Below, in pieces: positions 17,282 through 27,216 of a DNA stretch of 64,000 bases (within the stretch, counting starts at the first letter, position 1; each line of letters begins with the position of its first letter). The notes beneath the pieces were generated by a model, which saw nothing but the letters and a program-made list of their open reading frames with translations, did not search any database and was not told the DNA's origin. The stretch is from Modestobacter muralis (GTDB lineage: Bacteria; Actinomycetota; Actinomycetes; Mycobacteriales; Geodermatophilaceae). Both the position numbers and the translations under genes were made by a program. The stretch lies in contig NZ_JAAGWH010000015.1 of NCBI RefSeq assembly GCF_010682105.1, positions 1 through 64,000 on the forward strand, written 5' to 3'.

Positions 17282-17892
17282 CAACGGCCCCCGTGGCGAG
17301 CAGCACCTTCGACACCTCGCGGGTGCACTCCCTGACTCGACCGAACATGGTCAGCGTCGGCACGATCGTCTGGCTCTCCAGTGAGCTGATGTTCTTCGCC
17401 GGCCTGTTCGCCATCTACTTCACCGCGCGCGCGCGGGCGCTGGAGGGCTGGCCCCCGGAGCCCACCGAGCTCGACGTCCCCTACGCGACGGTCTTCACCC
17501 TGATCCTGGTGGCCTCGTCGGTCACCTGTCAGTACGGGGTGTTCGCCGCGGAGATCGGGAACGTCTACGGGCTGCGCCGGTGGTTCACGATCACCTTCGC
17601 GATGGGCCTGACCTTCGTCCTCGGTCAGGCGAACGAATACCGCAACCTCATCGTGAACCACGACACGACGATCGCGTCCTCGACGTACGGGTCGGCGTTC
17701 TACCTGACGACCGGCTTCCACGCCCTGCACGTCATCGGCGGCCTCGTGGCCTTCGTCTTCGTGCTCATACGGTCCACCATGGGCCGTTTCACGCCTGCCC
17801 AGGCGACCTCGGCCATCGTGGTGTCCTACTACTGGCACTTCGTCGACGTCGTGTGGGTCGGTCTCTTCGTCACGATCTACCTGATCAAGTAG
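17278..17892 (+). CDS. ctaE: Cytochrome c oxidase subunit III
   Basis: Subunit III of the aa3-type terminal oxidase in the bcc-aa3 supercomplex. The 204-residue protein has five or so membrane helices, of the short actinobacterial type, and the conserved features [30 protein letters not shown] and a C-terminal [12 protein letters not shown] segment. GTG 17278 was chosen because it overlaps the upstream ORF stop; no ribosome binding site is present. It starts the ctaE-qcrC-qcrA-qcrB operon and is followed 8 bases later by qcrC. The catalytic subunit gene ctaD is not in the window. Confidence 0.92.
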   Translation: MTTAPVASSTFDTSRVHSLTRPNMVSVGTIVWLSSELMFFAGLFAIYFTARARALEGWPPEPTELDVPYATVFTLILVASSVTCQYGVFAAEIGNVYGLRRWFTITFAMGLTFVLGQANEYRNLIVNHDTTIASSTYGSAFYLTTGFHALHVIGGLVAFVFVLIRSTMGRFTPAQATSAIVVSYYWHFVDVVWVGLFVTIYLIK

Positions 17893-17900
17893 GGAACCGG

Positions 17901-18782
17901 GTGTCCACTCCCACCGCCTCATCCGTCGCCCCCGCCGAAGGCCGTCGCCGCGGGCTGCGCCGTCTCCTGCCGGAGGACGGCACGCCGGCCGCCGCAGCTC
18001 GCGACCGGCGTCGGTCCAAGCAGCGCCGCCGACTGGCCAACGTCGCCGGCCTGATGGCTGCCCTGGTGCTGACCGGGGTGGGCTACTCCGCGCTGGCCCC
18101 CGGTGCCAGCGCCGCCGACGACTCGACCGGCAACCCGTCCAACGCCGTCGAGGCCGGCCGGGAGCTCTACACCCGCAGCTGCATCACCTGCCACGGCTCC
18201 AACCTGCAAGGCGTCACCGACCGCGGGCCGTCCCTCATCGGAGCCGGCGAGGCCGCCGTCTACTTCCAGGTGCACACCGGCCGCATGCCGCTCGTCCGCC
18301 AGGAGGCCCAGGCCGCCGAGCGCCCGCCGATCTTCTCCGAGGAGGAGATCGACCAGCTCATGGCCTACGTCCAGGAGAACGGCGGCGGGCCCACGCTGCC
18401 CTCCGGCGACCTGCGGGACGGCGACCTGGCCGAGGGTGGCGAGCTGTTCCGGCTCAACTGCGCCCAGTGCCACAACTTCACCGGCCAGGGCGGCGCGCTG
18501 TCCTCGGGCAAGCGCGCACCCTCGCTGGCCGAGGCCAACGACCTCACCATCTACGCGGCCATGCTGCACGGCCCGGAGAACATGCCCGTGTTCGGCGACA
18601 ACCAGCTGAGCCCGGACGAGAAGCGCTCGATCATCGACTACGTGCAGACCATGAAGGCCAGCGCCGACCCCGGCGGCTACGGCGCCGGCCGTGTCGGCCC
18701 GGTCGCCGAGGGCCTGGTCATCTGGGTCGCGGCCGTCGGCGCCCTGCTCTTCGGCATCTTCTGGATGGGGACCAAGGCGTGA
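17901..18782 (+). CDS. qcrC: Diheme cytochrome c subunit of bcc complex
   Basis: Membrane-anchored diheme cytochrome cc that carries electrons from the bcc complex directly to the aa3 oxidase. The 293-residue protein has an N-terminal membrane helix (LANVAGLMAALVLTG), two heme c sites CITCH (C94, C97, H98) and CAQCH (C187, C190, H191), distal Met regions after each, and a C-terminal membrane helix ending in WMGTKA. Two fused c domains replace soluble cytochrome c in actinobacteria. GTG 17901 lies 8 bases after ctaE, and its stop overlaps the qcrA start. Confidence 0.93.
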   Translation: MSTPTASSVAPAEGRRRGLRRLLPEDGTPAAAARDRRRSKQRRRLANVAGLMAALVLTGVGYSALAPGASAADDSTGNPSNAVEAGRELYTRSCITCHGSNLQGVTDRGPSLIGAGEAAVYFQVHTGRMPLVRQEAQAAERPPIFSEEEIDQLMAYVQENGGGPTLPSGDLRDGDLAEGGELFRLNCAQCHNFTGQGGALSSGKRAPSLAEANDLTIYAAMLHGPENMPVFGDNQLSPDEKRSIIDYVQTMKASADPGGYGAGRVGPVAEGLVIWVAAVGALLFGIFWMGTKA

Positions 18783-19894
18783 CCACCACAGACCCCCGCC
18801 CCGGCTCCACCGGCGGCGCCGACGAACCCGGGCAGCTGCACGGCGGCCCGGACGACGACTACTCGCCGGAGCAGCTCGCGGCGATGGACCGGACCGAGCT
18901 GGACCGCCTCGGCGCCCGGCTCGACGGCGTCGAGATCCTGCACGTCGAGCCCGTGGCCCCGATCGGGTCGGCGCTGGACAAGAAGAACACCCGGCTCGTC
19001 ACCCTGTGGTTCGCCCTGGCCGGCCTGCTGTCGCTGGCGTTCGTGGTCGTCTTCCTCGGCTCGGGATGGTTCCTGCCCAGCTGGGAGTGGCGCATCGAGA
19101 GCGGCACCTGGCAGTCGCTGTACACCCCGCTGCTGGGCGCGACCATGGGCGGGGCGTTGATCGCCGTCGGCGTCGCCCTGGTGCTCTACGTCAAGAAGCT
19201 GCTCCCGCACGAGACCGCCGTCCAGGACAAGCACGACGGCTCGCACTTCGACCGTGTCACCACCGGCGCGACCCTGATGGGCGGCCTGGACAACTCCGGC
19301 CTCCCCCGCCGGAAACTGCTCGTGGGCGTCCTCGGCGTCATGAGCCTGGCGTTCGGCGCGATGCTCGTCTCGCTCCTGGGCGGGTTCATCAAGAACCCGA
19401 ACAAGGGCAACCCGCTGGGCACCACCCCCTGGGCCGAGGGCGTCCGCCTCCTCCGTGACGACGGCACCCCCATCCGCCCCGGTGACCAGCAGCCCGGCTC
19501 GCTGGCCACGGTCTTCCCGGCCGTCGAGGGCGGTGACCGCGCCTACGACGCCGCGGTCATGCTCATCCGCCTCCGCCCCGAGCAGATCGAGTCCCTCGTC
19601 CCGGCCGCCGGCCGCGAGGACTTCGGCGTCGGTGACTACGTCGCCTACTCCAAGGTGTGCACCCACGCCGGCTGCCCGGTGTCGCTCTACGAGCAGGAGA
19701 CCAGCCGCATCCTGTGCCCCTGTCACCAGTCGCAGTTCGACGTGACGCAGGGCGCCCGGCCGGTGTTCGGACCTGCCACCCGGTCCCTCCCGCAGCTGCC
19801 CATCTCGGTCGACGAGGAGGGGTACTTTGTGGCTAGAGGAGACTTCCCCGAGCCGATCGGGCCGTCGTTCTGGAACATTGGGAGGCTCAACTGA
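18779..19894 (+). CDS. qcrA: Rieske iron-sulfur subunit of bcc complex
   Basis: Rieske [2Fe-2S] protein passing electrons from menaquinol to QcrC. The 371-residue protein has a cytoplasmic N-terminal extension, three membrane helices as in actinobacterial QcrA, and a periplasmic Rieske domain whose cluster ligands are C294 and H296 (CTHAGC) and C313 and H316 (CPCHQS); C299 and C315 form the disulfide. GTG 18779 overlaps the qcrC stop and the stop overlaps the qcrB ATG, so the bc1 genes are translated as a unit. Confidence 0.93.
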   Translation: MTTTDPRPGSTGGADEPGQLHGGPDDDYSPEQLAAMDRTELDRLGARLDGVEILHVEPVAPIGSALDKKNTRLVTLWFALAGLLSLAFVVVFLGSGWFLPSWEWRIESGTWQSLYTPLLGATMGGALIAVGVALVLYVKKLLPHETAVQDKHDGSHFDRVTTGATLMGGLDNSGLPRRKLLVGVLGVMSLAFGAMLVSLLGGFIKNPNKGNPLGTTPWAEGVRLLRDDGTPIRPGDQQPGSLATVFPAVEGGDRAYDAAVMLIRLRPEQIESLVPAAGREDFGVGDYVAYSKVCTHAGCPVSLYEQETSRILCPCHQSQFDVTQGARPVFGPATRSLPQLPISVDEEGYFVARGDFPEPIGPSFWNIGRLN

Positions 19895-21597
19895 TGGCCA
19901 CCAGCACCGTGCCCGGGCCAGGGGCGCCCGCAACACTCGTCGGCAAGGCGGCCTTCGAGGTCGACGACCGACTGATCGTCGCCGGACCCGTCCGGCGCAC
20001 GCTGAACAAGGTCTTCCCCGACCACTGGTCGTTCCTGCTGGGCGAGATCGCTCTCTACTCGTTCATCATGCTGCTGCTGTCTGGCACCTACCTGACGTTC
20101 TTCTACGACGCGTCCATGAAGGAGATCGTCTACGAGGGGTCGTACTCGGCCCTGCGTGGGATCGAGATGTCGGCGGCCTACGAGTCGACGCTGGACATCT
20201 CCTTCGACGTCCGTGGTGGTCTGTTCATCCGGCAGATGCACCACTGGGCGGCACTGCTGTTCGTCGCGTCGATCGTCGTCCACCTGCTCCGCATCTTCTT
20301 CACCGGCGCCTACCGGCGCCCGCGTGAGACGAACTGGTTCATCGGTGTCGGCCTGCTGGTGCTGGCCATGCTCGAGGGCTTCGCCGGCTACACCCTCCCC
20401 GACGACCTGCTTTCCGGCACCGGCCTCCGCATCTTCTCAGCTGTCTTCCTCTCCATCCCGGTGATCGGGACGTGGGTCTACTTCACCGTCTTCGGTGGGG
20501 ACTTTCCCGGTGAGCTCATCATCGGCCGGCTCTACATCCTGCACGTGCTGATCATCCCGGCGGTCCTGCTGGCGCTCATCGCGCTCCACCTGCTGATCCT
20601 GGTGAAGCAGAAGCACACGCAGTTCCCGGGTGCCGGTCGTACCGAGCACAACGTGGTCGGCAACCGGCTCTTCCCGACCTTCGCGGCCAAGGCGACCGGC
20701 CTGCTGTTCATCGTCTTCGGCGTGCTCGCGGCGCTCGGTGGCCTGGTGCAGATCAACCCGATCTGGCAGATGGGCCCCTACAACCCGTCGCAGGTCTCCG
20801 CCGGCTCCCAGCCCGACTGGTACATCGGCTTCGTCGACGGCGGATCGCGCATCATGCCCCCGTGGGAGATCGACCTGTGGGGCTACCACATCCCGCCGGT
20901 CCTCTGGGGCGCCCTGGGCATCCCCGGGATCATGTTCTCGCTGCTGGCGTTCTACCCGATCATCGAGCGCAAGCTCACCGGTGACACCGCCAGCCACCAC
21001 CTGCTCCAGCGACCGCGCGACGTCCCGGTCCGTACCTCGCTGGGCGCGATGGCGATCACCGCCTACCTGGTGCTCTTCATCTCCGGTGGCAACGACGTCG
21101 TGGCCGACAAGTTCGACATCAGCCTCAACGCCATGACCTGGGCCGGCCGCATCGGCTTCCTGATCCTGCCGCCGATCGTCTACTGGGCGACCTACCGGCT
21201 GTGCCTGGGCCTCGAGCAGCACGACCGCGAGGTGCTCGAGCACGGCATCGAGACCGGTGTCATCCGTCGCCTGCCCAGCGGTGAGTTCATCGAGGTCCAC
21301 CAGCCCCTGGGCCCGGTGGACGAGCACGGCCATGGCATGCTCGCCTATGGCGGTGCCTCAGTGCCGAAGAAGATGAACCAGGTCGGTGGCGCACGCCGCG
21401 CGATCCGGGGCTTCTTCAAGCCGATCGAGGAGCCCGCGGCTGTGCAGCGCGAGGCCGAGCAGGAGGCTCGCGGCCTCGAGTCCGAGCAGGCGCGCCGTCA
21501 GCTCACCGGCTCGGGTCGCCCGTCCGAGGGTGGCCGCCCGTCCGAGGGTGGCCGCCCGTCCGAGGGCGGCAAGCCCCAGCAGGAGCCCCGCGCCTGA
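19894..21597 (+). CDS. qcrB: Cytochrome b subunit of bcc complex
   Basis: Cytochrome b of the menaquinol:cytochrome c reductase, the catalytic membrane subunit with two b hemes. The 567-residue protein has about eight membrane helices; [20 protein letters not shown] holds heme-ligating histidines, and [17 protein letters not shown] and the conserved PPW-containing loop (IMPPWEID) line the quinol site. The ATG overlaps the qcrA stop (TGATG) and has GGAGG 6 bases upstream. The long hydrophilic C-terminal tail ends in a GRPSEG repeat. QcrB is the target of bcc inhibitors in mycobacteria. Confidence 0.94.
   Translation: MATSTVPGPGAPATLVGKAAFEVDDRLIVAGPVRRTLNKVFPDHWSFLLGEIALYSFIMLLLSGTYLTFFYDASMKEIVYEGSYSALRGIEMSAAYESTLDISFDVRGGLFIRQMHHWAALLFVASIVVHLLRIFFTGAYRRPRETNWFIGVGLLVLAMLEGFAGYTLPDDLLSGTGLRIFSAVFLSIPVIGTWVYFTVFGGDFPGELIIGRLYILHVLIIPAVLLALIALHLLILVKQKHTQFPGAGRTEHNVVGNRLFPTFAAKATGLLFIVFGVLAALGGLVQINPIWQMGPYNPSQVSAGSQPDWYIGFVDGGSRIMPPWEIDLWGYHIPPVLWGALGIPGIMFSLLAFYPIIERKLTGDTASHHLLQRPRDVPVRTSLGAMAITAYLVLFISGGNDVVADKFDISLNAMTWAGRIGFLILPPIVYWATYRLCLGLEQHDREVLEHGIETGVIRRLPSGEFIEVHQPLGPVDEHGHGMLAYGGASVPKKMNQVGGARRAIRGFFKPIEEPAAVQREAEQEARGLESEQARRQLTGSGRPSEGGRPSEGGRPSEGGKPQQEPRA
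21514..21567 (+). repeat. 18-bp in-frame tandem repeat in qcrB tail
   Basis: Three tandem copies of an 18-base unit (GGCCGCCCGTCCGAGGGT) encode repeated GRPSEG near the QcrB C-terminus. The copies are nearly identical in DNA, so copy number may vary between strains. Confidence 0.9.
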
Positions 21598-21618
21598 CCG
21601 AACAACACGAGCACCACA

Positions 21619-21660
21619 CAGCAGGGGCCCCGGCGGTATCGTCCGCCGGGGCCCCTGCTG
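21619..21660 (+). terminator. Strong hairpin after qcrB
   Basis: An 18-base-pair perfect stem (21619-21636 with 21643-21660; arm CAGCAGGGGCCCCGGCGG) closes a 6-base loop TATCGT, 21 bases after the qcrB stop. No T-tract follows. Confidence 0.85.
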
Positions 21661-22878
21661 CATCCCCGGCCTACGTCGATCGTCCCTGAGCCTCAGCCAC
21701 TCCCCTCCCTGTTCGGCACCTGCGCCACCTGACGGGAAGCGTCCGCATCGGTCGACGTCGAGGACCCATGTCGCGTTAGGACAGCGAGGCGTTCCCCCTC
21801 GGTTCACGACTCACGTGAGCCAGAGCTGGATCAGCCCCCCGCCGAGTGAGGTGGTGCGGCTCCATCGCTGGTCGGTCCGGTGACGACCGCGCGGTGCCCC
21901 GGTGCAGGGGGTGCACCGTCCAGGGTCTCCTTCTCGCGAGCTGGGATGCGCCGTCGTCGTCCACTCAGACAGCGTCGCGGTACGCCGTACGGGTCTCGTC
22001 CGCTGGGCCGGACCGGTCGCTACTCACTTCCTGCCCGGCTCCGTGTGCGGGACCGCGCCGGAGAGAGCGCACTGTCGACCGCTGTCCGGGTTCTTGCCGC
22101 GAGTCTCCCGGACCCGCTGACGACGACTACGAGCGTCAGCCGGCCGCGCACCACCGGCGCCTTGAGTGCTCGATCCGGCGCGGGGTCGGCTACCCGTTCG
22201 ACGCGGTCAGTTCGCACGCCGGGCCTCTGTCCACCCGAGCATCCGACCCCGCCGACCGTTCCGGTGGCCGCCCCGTCCGCCGACCGCCCGACCTGCCGAC
22301 CTGCCGACCTGCAGCCCCGCCGACCGTTCGGCAGGGCCGGGCCATCCGCCGAGCCGCCGATCACCCGAGCTCCCGGCCCGGCGACCGTTCGGGTGGCCGG
22401 CCTGTCCTGCACGCCCCGGACCACCCGATCACCCAGCCGCTCAGCCGCGCTGGCCTGGACACCGGACACGCGTCCTGTCGGTCTGGGTCGCTGCCTCGAG
22501 CCACCGGGGACGTGCTGACGCGCCGCTCACGCCGCTCGTGTGCCGTCCGCAGCGGCCCGTCGGCGCTGCGAGCGTTCGAGGACAGCGCTTGTTGCCTTGG
22601 GACGAGCCCGGCCGACGGCGCCGGGACCTCGGACCGGCAACGACTCCGGCTCGACAGGGCATGGGCCGTAGGCACCCGACCGGGGCAAGCCCCACCCGCC
22701 CGGGTACGGGCGTTCAGGAGCTCACAGCCCGTCCTGCGGCGGCCCGAGCCCCTGGCATCCGCACCCAGCCACCCGCTCCGACTCAGATGGGCAGGAAGCG
22801 GACAGCCGCGTTCAGGCCTGGAGGTGAGGTGCGAGCGCTCACCTGTGGGCCGACCCGAGACATCGCCCCGCGACGCAC
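21661..22878. other. 1.2-kb stretch with no recognisable gene
   Basis: Between the qcrB terminator and the ctaF terminator I see no gene: the open frames on both strands are Arg/Pro/Ser-rich, lack ribosome binding sites and resemble no family. In mycobacteria this place holds Rv2197c and mmpS3. The stretch contains short degenerate repeats at 22252-22400. It may be decayed sequence or may carry an untranslated RNA; nothing decides between these. Confidence 0.55.
22252..22400. repeat. Degenerate 60-70-bp repeats with 8-bp tandem core
   Basis: Variants of CCGACCGTTCSGGTGGCCG recur at 22252, 22320 and 22381, and CCGACCTG occurs three times in tandem at 22288-22311. The arrangement suggests expansion by slippage in non-coding DNA. 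Confidence 0.6.
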
Positions 22879-22912
22879 GACGGGCCCCTCCCCGGGTGGG
22901 AAGGGGCCCGTC
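22879..22912 (-). terminator. Hairpin after ctaC-ctaF
   Basis: ACGGGCCCCTCCC pairs with GGGAAGGGGCCCGT with a single bulge, about 20 bases beyond the ctaF stop in its direction of transcription. There is no T-tract. Confidence 0.7.
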
Positions 22913-22932
22913 ATGGACGAGAAGTGCTGGTG

Positions 22933-23334
22933 TCAGCTGTGCGCGTTCTGCCCGACGTAGTACTCGAAGAGCAGGCCTCCGATGGTGCACAGCAGCGCGA
23001 TTCCGGCGATGAGGATCAGCCAGGGGTAGTAGAACGCCAGCGCCAGACCCATCAGCGCGGCCGAGAGGGCCAGGCCGAAGGGCCAGTAGCTCGCCGGGCT
23101 GAAGAAGCCCAGCTCGCCGGCGCCGTCTGCGATCTCGGCGTCCTTGCTGTCCTCGGGCCGGGCGTCGATGCGCCGGCTGACGAACCAGAAGAAGCCACCG
23201 ATCAGCGCGGTGAGCCCACCGGAGAGTGCCAGCGCCGTGGTGCCGATCGGCTCCCTGGACCAGATGCCGTAGACGAGCGCGGCCACGACGCAGAACACCG
23301 TGATCAAGTTGAAGATGAGCGCTTCGACCTTCAC
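22933..23334 (-). CDS. ctaF: Cytochrome c oxidase subunit IV, actinobacterial type
   Basis: A 133-residue subunit specific to actinobacterial aa3 oxidases, embedded in the bcc-aa3 supercomplex. It shows four membrane helices: LIFNLITVFCVVAALVYGIW, a second at about 35-53, and a pair after the conserved GFFSPASYWPFGLALSAAL. The start is GTG 23334 with AGGAGGAG about 5 bases upstream. It follows ctaC by 33 bases in the same direction, so ctaC-ctaF is a two-gene operon transcribed toward the gene-free stretch. Confidence 0.9.
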   Translation of the reverse strand: MKVEALIFNLITVFCVVAALVYGIWSREPIGTTALALSGGLTALIGGFFWFVSRRIDARPEDSKDAEIADGAGELGFFSPASYWPFGLALSAALMGLALAFYYPWLILIAGIALLCTIGGLLFEYYVGQNAHS

Positions 23335-23367
23335 GGCCGCTCCTCCTGGTGTTGCAGGGTGGTCGGG

Positions 23368-24249
23368 TCAGTCATTCGAGGCCGCCGCGGACGACTGCTC
23401 ACGCTCGAGGTCGAGCGGCCGGGTCGATGTGGAGTTGCCCGGCTGACCGATGCTCTCGAGCGCGTCGTAGGTCGACAGACCGTCCTCGCGGGCGGCGAGG
23501 TAGGCCTCGTAGTCGGCCTGGTCGACCGAACGGACCTCGAAGTTCATGTAGGCGTGGTACGTCCCACACAACTCGGCGCAGCGGCCCACGAAGGCACCCT
23601 CCTCGCGGACGGTCACCTCGAAGACGTTGTCGCGGCCGTTCTCGTTGCCCGGGATGACGTCGAGCTTGAAGAGGAACTCCGGCACCCAGAACGAGTGGAT
23701 GACGTCCGCGGACGCCAGCTCGAACCGGATCGTCTGGTCGGTGGGGACCACCAGGATCGGGATCTCGGTGCTCGACCCGACCGTGGACACCGGCTCGCCG
23801 CCGTTGGCGTCGGTGGTGTCCGGGTAGACGAACTGCCAGTTCCACTTGAACGCGTTGACCGCGATGGTCACGTCGGGGTCGGCGCTGCGCTGCATGACCC
23901 GGTTCTGTGTGCTCACGGTGAAGAAGAACAGCACCGCGATGATGATGAACGGGACGATCGTGTAGATGATCTCCAACGGGAGGTTGTACGCCGTCTGGCG
24001 CGGGACCTCGTCGCCGCGCTTGCGGTAGCGGATCGCCGCGTAGGCGATGAGCGCCCACACCGCGATGCCGACCACGAGGGCGGCGATGGTGGAACCGATC
24101 CACAGGGAGTGCATCCGAGCGGCCTCGTCGGTGATGCCCTCGGGCCATCCCCAGCTGAGCCAACTGCCCTGCACCTCACACCCGCTGAGCGTCAGAGCAC
24201 CCAGGAGACCGAGCCCGGCGACCTTCGCCAGCTTGCTGCGTCGAGTCAC
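23368..24249 (-). CDS. ctaC: Cytochrome c oxidase subunit II (CuA), lipoprotein
   Basis: Subunit II of the aa3 oxidase, receiving electrons from QcrC at the binuclear CuA centre outside the membrane. The 293-residue protein starts with a lipoprotein signal (lipobox LTLSGC), then two membrane helices, then a cupredoxin domain. CuA ligands are visible in CAELCGTYHAYM: C224, C228, H232 and M235, with a further His in DVIHSFWVP. I chose GTG 24249 because GAGGAGG lies 9 bases upstream; an in-frame ATG at 24267 overlaps that site and is less likely. Confidence 0.92.
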   Translation of the reverse strand: MTRRSKLAKVAGLGLLGALTLSGCEVQGSWLSWGWPEGITDEAARMHSLWIGSTIAALVVGIAVWALIAYAAIRYRKRGDEVPRQTAYNLPLEIIYTIVPFIIIAVLFFFTVSTQNRVMQRSADPDVTIAVNAFKWNWQFVYPDTTDANGGEPVSTVGSSTEIPILVVPTDQTIRFELASADVIHSFWVPEFLFKLDVIPGNENGRDNVFEVTVREEGAFVGRCAELCGTYHAYMNFEVRSVDQADYEAYLAAREDGLSTYDALESIGQPGNSTSTRPLDLEREQSSAAASND

Positions 24250-24535
24250 TGCTCGCTGCCTCCTCATCCCCCACGTGGCGGAACCACGCGGTCTCACCGG
24301 CGGGTGCCCATCGGTTGCCCGACAGGCCGCGCCCACCCCGACCACAGTCTCCCCGAGACTAGCCGACCACGCTCGTCGTCCCGGGGGCGGGAGCAGGAGC
24401 GCGGCGGGTCGCGTTCCGGCGTGGCGCAGCGCGCCGGTGCAACGCCCGGCACAGCGGTCCTCTGGCGCCGGGGATGTGCCCGGTGCCTCCCCGGCACGGC
24501 ACCTCACCCAGCGGGGCGGCGGCTACAGTCGGGGC

Positions 24536-24901
24536 GTGTACTCACGCGTGCTGACCGTGCGGTGGGTGCTGCTGCACCTGCTGGTGCTGGCGCTGTTCGT
24601 GGCGACGTTCTTCCTGGGCAACTGGCAGCTGGGCAAGGCCGAGGGCGGCGGTGGCGCGGTCAACTGGAGCTATGCGCTGCAATGGCCGCTCTACGGCCTC
24701 ATGGGCCTGGGCTTCTACCTGCGGATGCTGAAGGACGAGCTCAACCGCGACCCCGCCGACGACGAGCCGGGCAACGCCGTCGTCCTGTACCAGCGGCCCC
24801 GCATCGACACCACCGGCGACCCCGAGCTGGCCGCCTACAACGCCTACCTGGCCGACCTGAACGCCAAGGCCCTCGGACAGGAGACGCCCCGTGGCCGCTG
24901 A
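24536..24901 (+). CDS. Small membrane protein, unknown function
   Basis: A 121-residue protein with two membrane helices (VLLHLLVLALFVATFFLGNW and WPLYGLMGLGFYL) and a hydrophilic C-terminus of about 55 residues. I do not recognise the family by name, but genes like it commonly precede DUF3817 in actinobacteria and lie beside oxidase genes. GTG 24536 is preceded by TACAGT with a 6-base gap, so it is probably leaderless. It is divergent from ctaC and overlaps the next gene by 11 bases, suggesting co-expression. Confidence 0.72.
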   Translation: MYSRVLTVRWVLLHLLVLALFVATFFLGNWQLGKAEGGGGAVNWSYALQWPLYGLMGLGFYLRMLKDELNRDPADDEPGNAVVLYQRPRIDTTGDPELAAYNAYLADLNAKALGQETPRGR

Positions 24902-25229
24902 CACCACCACCCTCGCGCCCAGGACAGCCGGCGCCCTGGCCCGGTACCGGGTGCTGGCCTACGTGGTCGGCGTCATGCTGCTGGTCCTGGTCGCCGTGGC
25001 CATCCCGCTGAAGTACGCCGCGGGCGTCCCGGAGGTCTCGGCGATCGTCTCGCCGATCCACGGCCTCTTCTACGTGGTCTACCTCGTCACCGCGTTCGAC
25101 CTCGCGCTCAAGGCCCGTTTCACGGCCAAGGGCACCGTCCTGGTCCTGCTGGCCGGGGTCATCCCGTTCGTGTCCTTCGTGGCCGAGCGGCGGGTGACGG
25201 CGCGGGTCCGCGCCGGCCAACCGCTCTGA
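24891..25229 (+). CDS. DUF3817 integral membrane protein
   Basis: A 112-residue protein with three membrane helices and the DUF3817 core SPIHGLFYVVYLVTAFDLALK, ending in FVSFVAERRVTARV. The function of DUF3817 is unknown. GTG 24891 lies inside the end of the previous gene, so the two are co-translated. Its stop is 52 bases before asnB. Confidence 0.82.
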   Translation: MAADTTTLAPRTAGALARYRVLAYVVGVMLLVLVAVAIPLKYAAGVPEVSAIVSPIHGLFYVVYLVTAFDLALKARFTAKGTVLVLLAGVIPFVSFVAERRVTARVRAGQPL

Positions 25230-25281
25230 CCGGTCACACCTCCGCTCCTCCCCCGTCCCCTGCCTCCTGGAGACCTCCCGC

Positions 25282-27216
25282 ATGTGCGGCCTGCTGGCCT
25301 ACCTGTCCACCGACGCCGAGCGCGTCGACGAGCAGACCGTCGCGGAGGTCGAGCACGCGCTGCAGTGCGTGCGCCATCGCGGGCCCGACGACCGGGAGCT
25401 GTGGTCGGACGCACACGTGGTGCTCGGCTTCAACCGTCTGGCGCTCATCGACATCGAGGGCAGCCCGCAGCCGCTGCCCTACGCCGACGGCCGGTACCGG
25501 ATCGTCTTCAACGGCGAGATCTACAACTACCTGGAGCTCCGCGAGGAGCTCAAGGCCGCCGGGGCGACCTTCGCCACCGAGGGCGACACCGAGGCCATCG
25601 TCGCCGGCTGGCACCTGTGGGGTGAGGCCGTCGTCCCGAAGCTGCGCGGCATGTTCGCCTTCGTCATCTGGGACACCCACACCGGGACGGCGTTCGGCGC
25701 CCGGGACGCGTTCGGCATCAAGCCGCTGTTCACCGCCCGCCTGGCCGACGGCGGGCTGGTCTTCAGCTCGGAGAAGAAGGCGCTGCTGGAGCTACTCGGC
25801 GGCAGCGCGGCCGCCGGCGGCGTCGACCCGGCGTCCCTGCAGCACTACCTGACGCTGCAGTACGTGCCGGAGCCAGCGACGATGCACCGCGGCATCCGCC
25901 GGATCGAGAGCGGCACCAGCTTCACCGTCGCCGACGGCGAGCTGACCACCACGCGCTGGTTCCACCCGACCTTCACCCCGCGGCCGGTCCCGGCAGGCGG
26001 TGAGCAGGCGCTCTACGCCCGCATCGCCGAGGTGCTCGACGACTCGGTGGCCAAGCACATGCGCGCCGACGTCACCGTCGGGTCGTTCCTGTCCAGTGGC
26101 ATCGACTCGACGGCCATCGCCGCCCTGGCGCACAAGTACAACCCCGACCTGGTCACCTTCACCGTCGGCTTCCAGAGGCAGGCGCAGTCGGAGGTGGAGA
26201 TCGCCGCGGAGTCCGCGGCGATCCTGGGCGTGAAGCACGTGCCGATCGAGGTCACCGCGCAGGAGTTCGCCGACGCCATCCCCGCCGTCGTCTGGTACCT
26301 CGACGACCCGGTCGCCGACCCCGCGCTCGTGCCGCTGTACTTCGTGGCCCGCGAGGCCCGCAAGCACGTCAAGGTGGTGCTGTCCGGCGAGGGCGCCGAC
26401 GAGCTGTTCGGCGGTTACACGATCTACCGCGAGCCGCTGAGCCTCGCGTGGGCGACCAGGCTGCCGGCGGTCGGACGACGTGCGCTGGCCGGACTGTCCC
26501 GGCTGGTGCCCGAGGGCGTGCGCGGGCAGGACCTGCTGGCGCGCGCCTCCACCCCGCTGGAGCAGCGCTACTACGGCAACGCCCGCAACATGCGCGAGGA
26601 CGAGCTCGCCGCCGTCCTCCCCGGCCGCGACCCGCAGCTGTCGCACACCGACGTCACCGCGGCGTACTACCGGCAGGCCCGCGCCGCCGGCTACGACGAC
26701 GTGACCGCAATGCAGTACGTCGACCTCTTCACCTGGCTCCGCGGCGACATCCTGGTCAAGGCCGACAAGATCACGATGGCCAACTCCCTCGAGCTGCGGG
26801 TGCCGTTCCTGGACCCCGAGGTCTTCGCCATCGCCAGCAGCCTGCCGGTCGAGCAGCGCGTCCCCGCCCGCGGTGACGCCACCAAGTACGCACTGCGGCA
26901 GGCGATGGCGCAGATCGTGCCACCGAGGATCATGAACCGGCGCAAGCTCGGCTTCCCGGTGCCGACGGCGGACTTCCTGGCCGGCCCGCTGCACGAGTGG
27001 GCCCGCGGCATCGTCACCGACAGCCAGACCGACGAGTGGCTCGACCGCGACCACGTGCTGCTCCTGCTGGAGCGGCTGCGCTCGGCCGAGGTGCCCAGCA
27101 AGCGCATCGCCCGTCAGGTGTGGGAGGTGCTGGTGTTCATGATCTGGCACGGCATCTTCGTCGAGGAGCGCATCCACCCGGAGATCCCCGAGCCGGTCTA
27201 CCCGGTCCGGCTGTGA
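25282..27216 (+). CDS. asnB: Asparagine synthetase B (glutamine-hydrolysing)
   Basis: Converts aspartate, glutamine and ATP to asparagine or amidates a related carboxylate. The 644-residue protein starts MCGLLAYLS with the Ntn nucleophile C2, has the glutaminase motifs RHRGPDDRE and FNGEIYNY, and the synthetase PPi-loop SFLSSGIDSTAIAAL plus SGEGADELFGGY. In mycobacteria the equivalent gene (Rv2201) amidates meso-diaminopimelate in peptidoglycan, so the real substrate here could be DAP rather than free Asp. CTGGAG lies about 11 bases before the ATG. The stop overlaps the lipoprotein gene start. Confidence 0.9.
   Translation: MCGLLAYLSTDAERVDEQTVAEVEHALQCVRHRGPDDRELWSDAHVVLGFNRLALIDIEGSPQPLPYADGRYRIVFNGEIYNYLELREELKAAGATFATEGDTEAIVAGWHLWGEAVVPKLRGMFAFVIWDTHTGTAFGARDAFGIKPLFTARLADGGLVFSSEKKALLELLGGSAAAGGVDPASLQHYLTLQYVPEPATMHRGIRRIESGTSFTVADGELTTTRWFHPTFTPRPVPAGGEQALYARIAEVLDDSVAKHMRADVTVGSFLSSGIDSTAIAALAHKYNPDLVTFTVGFQRQAQSEVEIAAESAAILGVKHVPIEVTAQEFADAIPAVVWYLDDPVADPALVPLYFVAREARKHVKVVLSGEGADELFGGYTIYREPLSLAWATRLPAVGRRALAGLSRLVPEGVRGQDLLARASTPLEQRYYGNARNMREDELAAVLPGRDPQLSHTDVTAAYYRQARAAGYDDVTAMQYVDLFTWLRGDILVKADKITMANSLELRVPFLDPEVFAIASSLPVEQRVPARGDATKYALRQAMAQIVPPRIMNRRKLGFPVPTADFLAGPLHEWARGIVTDSQTDEWLDRDHVLLLLERLRSAEVPSKRIARQVWEVLVFMIWHGIFVEERIHPEIPEPVYPVRL

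Noticed and set aside
21846-23012. 388-codon plus-strand frame in the gene-free stretch
   Set aside because: Composition is Arg/Pro/Ser-rich, it overlaps ctaF antisense, and it has no ribosome binding site or recognisable domain.
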